DNA of 64,000 nucleotides, from the NCBI RefSeq assembly GCF_900111155.1, contig NZ_FOGG01000001.1:62001-126000 (forward strand). Direction: 5' to 3'. This DNA comes from Pedobacter rhizosphaerae (lineage in GTDB: Bacteria > Bacteroidota > Bacteroidia > Sphingobacteriales > Sphingobacteriaceae). Shown piece after piece: positions 24,370-31,750 of the stretch. The translations under genes and the position numbers were made by a program. The first letter of the stretch is position 1. Each line of letters opens with the position of its first letter. Below the pieces are notes generated by a model, which saw only the letters and a list, made by a program, of their open reading frames with translations, was not told the origin of the DNA and made no database searches.

Positions 24370-26472
24370 ATGAACGATAATCAAAATATCAACGAAAACA
24401 AAAAACAGGGAAAAAGACTACCCAATATTCCCAAGAAACCCCAAAAGGGCTCTAAGTTTAACATTTTTTGGGTTTATGCTGCAATTATCATAGCTATTGT
24501 GGCTGCACAATTCTTATTTACCGGCGATGGTGGTAAGGAAATAACTTATCCGGCATTTGAAAAGATGCTCCTTGCGGGTGATGTAGAAAAGGTTATTGCC
24601 TATAAATCTGATGACCTGGTAAAGGCTGAGGTATATCTCAAAAAAGCGAGTTTAGAAAATAAACCTGAATACAAAAAATTCAAAAGCACCAGTTCATTGA
24701 ACATGAGCCAGGGACCAACAGTATATTTTAATGCTGGTACCATGGATGGTTTGGATAAACAACTGATCGAGTCTCAAAAAGATTTACCCACTAAAATTGT
24801 TGCCGAGAAAACCAGTAGAAGCAATCCTTTGGCAAGCTGGTTCCTGAGCATTATTTTACCCGTATTATTACTGATTGGATTCTGGATCTTTATGATGCGT
24901 CGTATGGGTGGCGGTGCCGGCGGTGGCGGTCAGATTTTCAGCATTGGCAAGTCAAAAGCAACCTTATTTGACAAAGAAAGTCAGGTAAATATAACTTTCA
25001 ATGACGTTGCAGGGCTGGAAGAAGCTAAAACGGAGGTAATGGAAATCGTAGATTTCTTGAAAAACCCTAAAAAATACACCAATCTGGGAGGAAAAATCCC
25101 TAAAGGAGCCTTACTAGTAGGTTCTCCAGGAACGGGAAAAACGCTTTTAGCTAAAGCTGTTGCCGGAGAGGCACAAGTACCTTTCTTCTCTCTTTCTGGT
25201 TCAGACTTTGTTGAAATGTTTGTTGGAGTAGGGGCATCTCGTGTGCGCGATTTGTTTAAACAAGCTAAAGACAAAGCACCTTGTATCATATTTATTGATG
25301 AGGTTGATGCCATTGGGCGTGCGCGTGGTAAAAACAGCGTAATGGGTGGAAATGATGAGCGTGAAAATACATTGAACCAATTATTGGTGGAAATGGATGG
25401 TTTTGGAACAGACTCAGGAATTATCATCCTTGCAGCAACTAACCGTCCGGATGTATTGGATTCGGCTTTATTGAGACCAGGACGTTTTGACAGACAAATT
25501 TCTATTGATAAACCAGATTTAGTAGGTAGAGAGCACATTTTTAATGTTCACCTTAAGCCAATTAAATCAGCTCCGGAAGTTGATGCTAAAAAATTATCAG
25601 CACAAACTCCAGGTTTTGCGGGTGCAGAAATTGCCAATGTTTGTAATGAAGCGGCACTTATAGCTGCCCGTAGAAATAAAGAAACTGTTGATATGCAAGA
25701 CTTTCAGGATGCTATCGACCGTGTAATTGGTGGTTTAGAAAAGAAAAATAAAATTATTTCTCCTGAAGAGAAACGAATCGTGGCTTATCACGAGGCTGGC
25801 CATGCTATTGCTGGCTGGTTCTTAGAACATGCCGATCCACTGGTTAAAGTATCTATCGTTCCGCGTGGAGTAGCAGCATTAGGCTATGCACAGTACCTAC
25901 CAAAAGAGCAGTTCTTATATACTACAGAACAGTTAATTGATGGAATGTGTATGACTATGGGTGGCCGGGTAGCAGAGGATATCACGTTCGGTAAAATCTC
26001 TACAGGTGCTCAAAACGATTTGGAAAGAATTACCAAGTTATCATACGCTATGGTAACCATATATGGTATGAATAGCAACGTGGGTAACGTTTCATTCCAC
26101 GACCCTCAAAATGAATACAACTTTAACAAACCATACTCAGAGAAAACCGCTGAAATGATTGACGTTGAAGTGCGTAAACTCATTGGTGATGTGTATACAA
26201 AAACCAAAGAATTGTTGACTGAAAAACGTGATGGATTAGAAAAACTGGCTCAAAAATTATTAGAGAAAGAGATTTTATTCCAGGCAGATCTAGAGGAAAT
26301 TTTAGGCAAACGCCCTTTTGATAGCCGCACCACCTATGATGAATTTGTAAATGGAACTGGCGATCAAACTCCGGCAGCTGAAGGATTAATTCATGATGGA
26401 GTAGGGGATGCAGACATTAACAATAAAGAAGTTACCGGATTAAACCCAGCTTCTGAGAAAGAGCAGAACTAG
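24370..26472 (+). CDS. ftsH: ATP-dependent zinc metalloprotease FtsH
   Basis: A 700-residue membrane AAA+ protease. Two helices (about 33-50 and 157-176) flank the periplasmic FtsH_ext domain. The AAA module has Walker A GSPGTGKT at 251-258, Walker B 'CIIFIDEVDAIG' and the SRH arginines in 'ATNRPDVLDSALLRPGRFD'. The M41 protease has the zinc site H474-E-A-G-H478. It degrades misfolded and short-lived membrane or cytosolic proteins. The C-terminal 50 residues are acidic and non-conserved. It is closed by a strong terminator. Confidence 0.97.
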   Translation: MNDNQNINENKKQGKRLPNIPKKPQKGSKFNIFWVYAAIIIAIVAAQFLFTGDGGKEITYPAFEKMLLAGDVEKVIAYKSDDLVKAEVYLKKASLENKPEYKKFKSTSSLNMSQGPTVYFNAGTMDGLDKQLIESQKDLPTKIVAEKTSRSNPLASWFLSIILPVLLLIGFWIFMMRRMGGGAGGGGQIFSIGKSKATLFDKESQVNITFNDVAGLEEAKTEVMEIVDFLKNPKKYTNLGGKIPKGALLVGSPGTGKTLLAKAVAGEAQVPFFSLSGSDFVEMFVGVGASRVRDLFKQAKDKAPCIIFIDEVDAIGRARGKNSVMGGNDERENTLNQLLVEMDGFGTDSGIIILAATNRPDVLDSALLRPGRFDRQISIDKPDLVGREHIFNVHLKPIKSAPEVDAKKLSAQTPGFAGAEIANVCNEAALIAARRNKETVDMQDFQDAIDRVIGGLEKKNKIISPEEKRIVAYHEAGHAIAGWFLEHADPLVKVSIVPRGVAALGYAQYLPKEQFLYTTEQLIDGMCMTMGGRVAEDITFGKISTGAQNDLERITKLSYAMVTIYGMNSNVGNVSFHDPQNEYNFNKPYSEKTAEMIDVEVRKLIGDVYTKTKELLTEKRDGLEKLAQKLLEKEILFQADLEEILGKRPFDSRTTYDEFVNGTGDQTPAAEGLIHDGVGDADINNKEVTGLNPASEKEQN

Positions 26473-26512
26473 TATGTGCATCATTGCATATCAAAACAAT
26501 TATATCTAAGTT

Positions 26513-26551
26513 TGAAACCTTGAACCTAAAAAATTCAAGGTTTCATTTTTT
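26513..26551 (+). terminator. Rho-independent terminator of ftsH
   Basis: Arms TGAAACCTTGAA (26513-26524) and its perfect complement (26534-26545) are followed by TTTTTTAT. It ends only six bases before the start of the LUD gene, which must therefore be read by leak-through or by a promoter inside this region. Confidence 0.92.
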
Positions 26552-26557
26552 ATACCG

Positions 26558-27202
26558 ATGAAGGAAAATACTACGGCGAAGGAGCAGATATTGAAGAAAA
26601 TTAGGAAAGCGCTTTTAGAAAAGCGTGAAAACCCCTATCCTAATTTGGAAGAAAGCCCTTTGTATATTAAAAATACCGAAGCCCTGGAAATACTCTTTGC
26701 TGAGCAGCTTATGGCGGTTTCGGGAAATTTTATCTTCTGTGAGGATGGTATTGACTTTATTGAAAACATGCTCCAATTGGCCGAGAAATTTAAATGGAGA
26801 AAAATATATTGCTGGGAACCGGAATTACAGGACTTTTTAGCCAAATATGAATTTCCCTTCTACCAAACAGATAAAGATTTTGAACAAGCAGAGGTGGGTA
26901 TTACCCTTTGCGAAGCCCTAATTGCCCGGAATGGAAGCGTAATGGTAAGCAACCAAGGTGCAGCCGGCAGAAGACTTAGTATTTATCCACATCACCACAT
27001 TGTAATTGCCAGAACAAGCCAGCTTGTTTTAGACCTCAAAGATGGCTTCGCTTTATTGAAACAAAAATATGGAAGCCAGATTCCATCTATGATCAGCAAT
27101 ATTACCGGGCCAAGCAGAACAGCAGATATCGAAAAAACATTGGTTTTAGGTGCGCATGGCCCTAAGGAACTCTTTGTTTTTTTGATAGATGATTTTAAAT
27201 AA
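26558..27202 (+). CDS. LUD-domain (LutC/YkgG-like) protein
   Basis: A 214-residue LUD-domain protein. 'GITLCEALIARNGSVMVSN' and the C-terminal 'ISNITGPSRTADIEKTLVLGAHGPKEL' (in pieces) are the family's signatures. LutC-type proteins work in lactate oxidation with LutA and LutB, but neither partner is nearby. The gene instead follows ftsH, as in many Bacteroidota, so its role is uncertain. Confidence 0.88.
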   Translation: MKENTTAKEQILKKIRKALLEKRENPYPNLEESPLYIKNTEALEILFAEQLMAVSGNFIFCEDGIDFIENMLQLAEKFKWRKIYCWEPELQDFLAKYEFPFYQTDKDFEQAEVGITLCEALIARNGSVMVSNQGAAGRRLSIYPHHHIVIARTSQLVLDLKDGFALLKQKYGSQIPSMISNITGPSRTADIEKTLVLGAHGPKELFVFLIDDFK

Positions 27203-27203
27203 A

Positions 27204-27235
27204 AAGGTCAGAAATTTAATTTTCCGACCTTCAAA
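27204..27235 (+). terminator. Terminator after LUD gene
   Basis: Arms AAGGTCAGAAA (27204-27214) and TTTCCGACCTT (27221-27231) pair with one G-U over 11 bp. The hairpin lies directly after the stop codon. Confidence 0.7.
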
Positions 27236-27253
27236 AATTTCCTTGTTAGTTTA

Positions 27254-28255
27254 TTAACGCTCAGACTTTGGTATGTGCTTTACTACCATTTCTCTTTTTT
27301 CGTTTAAGCAGTATACATCTTCATCATAGTTTCTGTATACCCTGGAGAGAAACGGTTCAAGACCCGGTTCGCCCATTTTCCTTCCGCCCACGTAAATAGA
27401 TATACTTACATAGCGGTGGTTATCTTTAGCTTTGTCAAAAGGTATGCTTTTTTTTGTTTTTAAGTTATAAATCTCGACGTTTTCATAGCCAGTATAGTTA
27501 TTTCCATAAGAACGCCACTCAGGAAGATTAGGACTTCTGCAAACCACAAAATAGTCATCAGCGAGGTGGAAAATGGTACTGATCGTTTTATCGTTGAAAT
27601 ATCTTTTACCCTTAATATCAACGATATCCGCAACATTCAATTGTCTATCATTGCTTATTGTATTCGTTTCCTTCAATAGCACAATTCCAATGTTTTTTGG
27701 AAAATTATTCTTGTTTTCCCTCCATACCGCATATGCCTCCAGGTAATCGTTACTTTTTAATACTGTGTCGTTATTTTCATTTAAAAAGAAGTTTATGCGT
27801 TGATTGTGGGTAAACATACCCATGCCCCAACCCGCATAAAGCAGCACATCTTTTCCCAACTTAACAGGAGCTTTTTTGACCACCGGCAATGGCTTCTTGG
27901 TTGTAGCTGATGCGTTAGTTTTACCCATCGTAACATAAACCTCTGTCACCTTGCTTTTCTCTGCTATCTCTGCCTGCTTCTTTTTAAAAGCGATCGCATT
28001 TTCAGCCTTTAACTTTTCATTTTTTATTCTGTGTGCATCGTCTGCAGCCTTATCGTCTGCAATCTTCTTCTTTCTGGCATCTTCCTTTTCTTTTGCGCAA
28101 GCAGGGCACATAAGTTTACCTTCTGCATTATTTGAGCCCTTGGGTGCAAAACGGCAATTATACCGGGCGTATTCACTTTTGGATACGTGAGATTGTGCAT
28201 ATACCCCAATATAGGACAGGAGCACAAACAGGAGGGTTAATAGTTTCTTCATCAT
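27254..28255 (-). CDS. Secreted protein with CxxC motif and coiled coil, unknown
   Basis: A 333-residue protein with a signal peptide (MMKKLLTLLFVLLSYIGVYA). The mature front has 'LMCPACAKEKEDARKK', a CxxC possibly paired with the earlier Cys of 'YNCRFAPKG'. A 60-residue Lys/Ala/Glu-rich coiled coil follows, then a C-terminal beta-rich domain of about 200 residues ('VLLYAGWGMGMFTHNQRINF'). No known family was recognised. A 7-2-7 palindrome at 28312-28327 lies 57 bases upstream of the start, linking it to the two-component genes. Confidence 0.8.
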   Translation of the reverse strand: MMKKLLTLLFVLLSYIGVYAQSHVSKSEYARYNCRFAPKGSNNAEGKLMCPACAKEKEDARKKKIADDKAADDAHRIKNEKLKAENAIAFKKKQAEIAEKSKVTEVYVTMGKTNASATTKKPLPVVKKAPVKLGKDVLLYAGWGMGMFTHNQRINFFLNENNDTVLKSNDYLEAYAVWRENKNNFPKNIGIVLLKETNTISNDRQLNVADIVDIKGKRYFNDKTISTIFHLADDYFVVCRSPNLPEWRSYGNNYTGYENVEIYNLKTKKSIPFDKAKDNHRYVSISIYVGGRKMGEPGLEPFLSRVYRNYDEDVYCLNEKREMVVKHIPKSER

Positions 28256-28311
28256 CTGGTTTTTTTTATTTCTGATAAACCAAAATTACCACCTGCTGCT
28301 CCAGCTTTAAA

Positions 28312-28327
28312 TACCCAAAACAGAGTA
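28312..28327. promoter_or_regulatory. Candidate NarL-type 7-2-7 operator (site C)
   Basis: TACCCAA-AA-CAGAGTA: two inverted heptamers with a two-base centre, the weakest of the four sites. It lies between the lectin-like gene (3' end 28347) and the start of the secreted CxxC protein (28255). Confidence 0.45.
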
Positions 28328-28346
28328 TTTATTTACGAATAAAAAA

Positions 28347-28712
28347 TCACTTTAAAATGAATTGAACAACTAAATCATTGAAATCTCCGTCACCACCCCA
28401 AGCATCATCACTCTCTATTCTTACTACTGTTTCTCCAGGATTGTTAAAGTATTTCAGTCTTTCAGCAGAGCGTTTCCACTCTGTACCATATTTTGCCCAG
28501 TTAGATTCACATATTACTTCAAAAACTGTAGGAACATTTATAGCATTAAACGTTTGGGAGCTTTCTGGAGTTCCACCCTGATAAACGCCTAGAGTGACAT
28601 AATTAGCTTCATTATAAAGCCTTCTTTTAATAGTGAACCTTTGGGTTGCAGCACCATCAACAAATGAGCTCATTTGTACGGTCTGATTTGCACTAATTTG
28701 AATTTCAGCCAT
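28347..28712 (-). CDS. Small calcium-lectin-like protein (LecB/PA-IIL-like)
   Basis: A 121-residue protein without signal peptide. The C-terminus has a D108-x-D110-x-N112-D113 motif in 'GGDGDFNDLVVQF', like the D-x-D-x-N-D calcium loop of the fucose lectin LecB (PA-IIL). The N-terminus ('ISANQTVQMSSFVDGAATQ') also lines up by eye with LecB's opening strands, with D19 where LecB has a calcium-binding asparagine. Length is close to LecB (about 115 residues). The LecB C-terminal glycine that completes the neighbouring site is absent. A DUF4114-type calcium fold is the main alternative. It is divergent from the second kinase gene and shares site D with it. Confidence 0.6.
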   Translation of the reverse strand: MAEIQISANQTVQMSSFVDGAATQRFTIKRRLYNEANYVTLGVYQGGTPESSQTFNAINVPTVFEVICESNWAKYGTEWKRSAERLKYFNNPGETVVRIESDDAWGGDGDFNDLVVQFILK

Positions 28713-28809
28713 GTTTATTTCGACATTAATTTTGCCTACTTTTTAATCCGGTTTTCGGCTTGTCCGTTATACTGAAATAAAATTAACCCCAACTCACCAA
28801 CCAATCCCA

Positions 28810-28825
28810 TACCGAGTACTCGGTA
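28810..28825. promoter_or_regulatory. Candidate NarL-type 7-2-7 operator (site D)
   Basis: TACCGAG-TA-CTCGGTA is a perfect 16-bp palindrome (18 bp counting the flanking A and T). It sits almost midway between the divergent lectin-like gene (start 28712, 98 bases away) and the second kinase gene (start 28928, 103 bases away). Confidence 0.6.
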
Positions 28826-28927
28826 TTTTTTAAACTTCAGAATAAAACCTATATTTAAGTAACCGTCTCTCTTGTTAAAGATTATCTCCTGGTTAAGCAG
28901 CATTTTATAGATGTAACCGCATGAGCC

Positions 28928-29950
28928 ATGGATAAATATATATTTCTGCTCCTGCTGACTGTATCCATTTCAGTAAGCAAAGCTCAAAACAGCAAACCTA
29001 TTTTAATCGAAAAAATAAATTTCTTTGCGGCGAACTTTATTGCTGTAATAACGGTATTCATACTCATCACCTGTGCAATAGAAATACTAATTAGTGGTTA
29101 TAAATTAGCCCGGTACTATTTGGTAGCGATGCTCATTTTATTACCGGGCATCCTTAATTATGTTTTTAACACCTTAGGCATCATCACATTTTATATTGAT
29201 AACACTACCGGATTGGTAGTTGGCTTAACGGTTGAAATTGTCTTCCTTTCCTTTGCCTTAACTCAACGCTACAATTATCTAAAAAACGAGAAAAAAATCC
29301 TTCAGCAAGAGAAAGCAAAGCTGGAAGTTGCCTTAATTGATAATATTTTTACTGCACAGGAAAATGAAAGAGCAAGGCTGGCCAGAGATTTACATGATGA
29401 TTTGGGCGGAACGCTTTCTGCTATCAAATTAAACTTAACCTCATTCAAAACCAGCATAAAATACTTAAGCGAAAATAACCAGCATCTTTATATGCAAACC
29501 ATTGGCATGATGGAAAAGGCTTGCATCAATTTGAAGGAAATTGCACATGACCTGATGCCTAAAAATCTTGAAAAATTAGGGCTGGTTGAAACCTTGAATG
29601 AACAGTTTATTTACTTAGCTCAAATGAGTAATACGGCTTATGAATTTGTTTTCGATTTGCAAAAAGTCGTTAACCCAGATTTAGAATTAGCCATTTACAG
29701 AATGGTTAAAGAATTGATTAACAACATAGAAAAGCACGCTTCTGCATCCCGGGCAAGCCTACAACTCCTGGTTTCCAGAACAGAAATTACCATCATGTGC
29801 GAAGATAATGGGGTTGGCTTTGATACGAAAAAGCAACAAATGGGTATGGGTTTAAATAACGTTTCTTTGCGGGTAAGTTACCTCAGGGGTTCAGTCTTCT
29901 TAGATAGTAATACGGCCGGAACAACCATCACGATTCATATTCCCAATTAA
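28928..29950 (+). CDS. Short membrane sensor histidine kinase
   Basis: A 340-residue HisKA_3 kinase. After a signal-like helix (1-19) there are three membrane helices (about 33-55, 60-82 and 92-115), resembling only the last part of a 7TMR-DISM module, with no large sensor domain. H156 in 'ARDLHDDLGGTLSAIKLNL' is the phospho-acceptor. The HATPase_c domain has 'KELINNIEKHASA' and 'EDNGVGFD'. Its regulator starts one base after its stop codon. Confidence 0.9.
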   Translation: MDKYIFLLLLTVSISVSKAQNSKPILIEKINFFAANFIAVITVFILITCAIEILISGYKLARYYLVAMLILLPGILNYVFNTLGIITFYIDNTTGLVVGLTVEIVFLSFALTQRYNYLKNEKKILQQEKAKLEVALIDNIFTAQENERARLARDLHDDLGGTLSAIKLNLTSFKTSIKYLSENNQHLYMQTIGMMEKACINLKEIAHDLMPKNLEKLGLVETLNEQFIYLAQMSNTAYEFVFDLQKVVNPDLELAIYRMVKELINNIEKHASASRASLQLLVSRTEITIMCEDNGVGFDTKKQQMGMGLNNVSLRVSYLRGSVFLDSNTAGTTITIHIPN

Positions 29951-29951
29951 C

Positions 29952-30605
29952 ATGAGTAAAACAATTAAAATAATGGTTGCCGATGATCATACGCTTTTTG
30001 TAGATGGTTTATGTGGCTTATTAGCTTTACAGCCAGATTTTGATATTATTGGAAAAGCGTCTAATGGCAAGGAAGTTTTACACTTTTTGAATAGCAGACT
30101 TCCCGAGGTGTTGATTATGGATTTAAATATGCCTATCCTTGATGGACAAATTACAGCTGAAAAAATAGTTGGATCATTTCCTTCTATTAAAATATTGGTG
30201 CTCTCCATGTACAACGCCCCATCCTTAAGCACGAGGTTAAAATCAATTGGAATAAAAGGGTATTTACCCAAGGATACCGATGCCGACTTATTATTTTCGG
30301 TGATCAGGGAAATTTCATCAGGAAATTATTACTTTAGAGAAAAAGAGAAGTACATCCCGGGGTTAAATAGATTTGCCGAGACAGATGCCTTTCTTAAGAA
30401 ATATAATCTCACACATCGTGAAATTGAAATTTTAAAATTAATTAGCGAAAATCTTTCTTCCAAACAGATTGCCAGCAAATTATTTATTAGCTTATTTACG
30501 GTAGATACGCATCGTAAAAATATGATACAGAAGCTTAAATTATCGGGGAAAACCGATTTAATTAAATTTGCCATACAAAATAATCTCTGGCAAAAACAAT
30601 TTTAA
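29952..30605 (+). CDS. NarL/LuxR-family response regulator
   Basis: A 217-residue regulator. The receiver has acidic residues D11-D12, phospho-acceptor D57 in 'LIMDLNMPILDG', 'VLSMYNAP' and 'YLPKDTDAD'. The LuxR helix-turn-helix 'SKQIASKLFISLFTVDTHRK' is strongly similar to that of the regulator at 11956-12591 ('SQEIADKLFISKTTVTTHRK'). Partner of the kinase directly upstream. Confidence 0.92.
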   Translation: MSKTIKIMVADDHTLFVDGLCGLLALQPDFDIIGKASNGKEVLHFLNSRLPEVLIMDLNMPILDGQITAEKIVGSFPSIKILVLSMYNAPSLSTRLKSIGIKGYLPKDTDADLLFSVIREISSGNYYFREKEKYIPGLNRFAETDAFLKKYNLTHREIEILKLISENLSSKQIASKLFISLFTVDTHRKNMIQKLKLSGKTDLIKFAIQNNLWQKQF

Positions 30606-30637
30606 ATTTCCTTTTCTAATTTATTAACCATAGTTTT

Positions 30638-30666
30638 ATACTACATACCGATTTAGTATGTGGTAT
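30638..30666. promoter_or_regulatory. Palindrome upstream of KAS III-like gene
   Basis: Arms ATACTACATAC (30638-30648) and GTATGTGGTAT (30656-30666) pair at 10 of 11 positions around seven bases. It ends seven bases before the ATG at 30674. It contains TACC/GGTA words like sites A-D but with different spacing, so it may bind another factor. Confidence 0.45.
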
Positions 30667-30673
30667 TATAATT

Positions 30674-31750
30674 ATGAGCACAACAATAAATACGGTAATT
30701 AGCGGAACCGGAAGCTATATTCCCGAAAATATTATCTCAGGGAATGAATTTATCAATTCCACTTTCTTTGAGAATGGTAGCCTTTTAGAAAAAGAGAACG
30801 AAGAAATTATCAGCAAGTTTTCTGAAATCACCGAAATCATAGAACGTCGATATGCTTGTCCGGAATTATTGAGCAACCATATTGGTGCCAAAGCGGCAGA
30901 AAAGGCCATAGAAGATGCTGGTATCGATAAAGAAACGCTTGATTATATTATCTTCTGCCATAATTTTGGCGATATCCGTCTGGATAGTAACCGGACAGAT
31001 ATCTTACCTTCTTTAGCTGCAAAGGTTAAACAACAGTTGGGCATCCATAATCCAGATTGTGTGGCTTATGACCTCATTTTCGGCTGTCCGGGATGGGTAC
31101 AAGGCGCAATACAAGCCGATTACTACATTAAAAGCGGTGATGCCAAACGTGTTCTGGTGATTGGTGCTGAAACATTAAGCCGAATTATTGATCCACATGA
31201 TCGTGATAGCATGATTTTTTCTGATGGTGCGGGAGCCGTTATTTTCGAAGGTAAGGACAGCCTGGCCAAAGCAGGAATACTAGCCCATAAAACCGAAACA
31301 CATTCACTAAACCATGCAGGATTACTCACCATGGGGAAGGGCTTTCATCCGGATGAAACAAGTGGCAATTACTACCTTAAAATGAACGGCCGTAAGTTGT
31401 ATGAGTTTGCCGTTATCCAGGTGCCACAAGTCATTAAAAAAGCCATAGACAAAGCAGGCCTAAGTGTTGAAGATATCAACATTGTATTTGTTCACCAGGC
31501 CAACGGAAAAATGGATACGGCCATTATGAAACGCTTATTTAAACTTTACGGAAAGGAAACTGTACCCGATAACCTGGTGCCCATGACCATTAGCTGGCTT
31601 GGAAATAGCTCTGTTGCAACTGTTCCTACACTTTTAGATCTTGTTTTAAAGGCCAAAGTAGAGGGTTACCAGGTAAAAACAGGAGACGTTGCTGTTTTCG
31701 CCTCTGTAGGCGCAGGGATGCACATAAACGCTTTTATTTACCGTTTCTAG
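30674..31750 (+). CDS. KAS III-like 3-oxoacyl-ACP synthase
   Basis: A 358-residue thiolase-fold enzyme of the FabH-like group, which condenses acyl-CoA with malonyl-ACP. The catalytic triad is present: C138 in 'IFGCPGWVQGA', H274 in 'FVHQANGK' and N311 in 'SWLGNSSVATVP'. It is longer than typical FabH (about 320) and stands alone without other fatty-acid genes. It is thus more likely a specialised starter-unit or secondary-metabolite enzyme. It lies just after the second kinase/regulator pair and has a palindrome in its leader. Its 3' end overlaps the convergent TPR gene by four bases. Confidence 0.85.
   Translation: MSTTINTVISGTGSYIPENIISGNEFINSTFFENGSLLEKENEEIISKFSEITEIIERRYACPELLSNHIGAKAAEKAIEDAGIDKETLDYIIFCHNFGDIRLDSNRTDILPSLAAKVKQQLGIHNPDCVAYDLIFGCPGWVQGAIQADYYIKSGDAKRVLVIGAETLSRIIDPHDRDSMIFSDGAGAVIFEGKDSLAKAGILAHKTETHSLNHAGLLTMGKGFHPDETSGNYYLKMNGRKLYEFAVIQVPQVIKKAIDKAGLSVEDINIVFVHQANGKMDTAIMKRLFKLYGKETVPDNLVPMTISWLGNSSVATVPTLLDLVLKAKVEGYQVKTGDVAVFASVGAGMHINAFIYRF

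Noticed and set aside
24981..25538. A 185-codon antisense frame inside ftsH
   Set aside because: A shadow of the conserved AAA region; no known domain.
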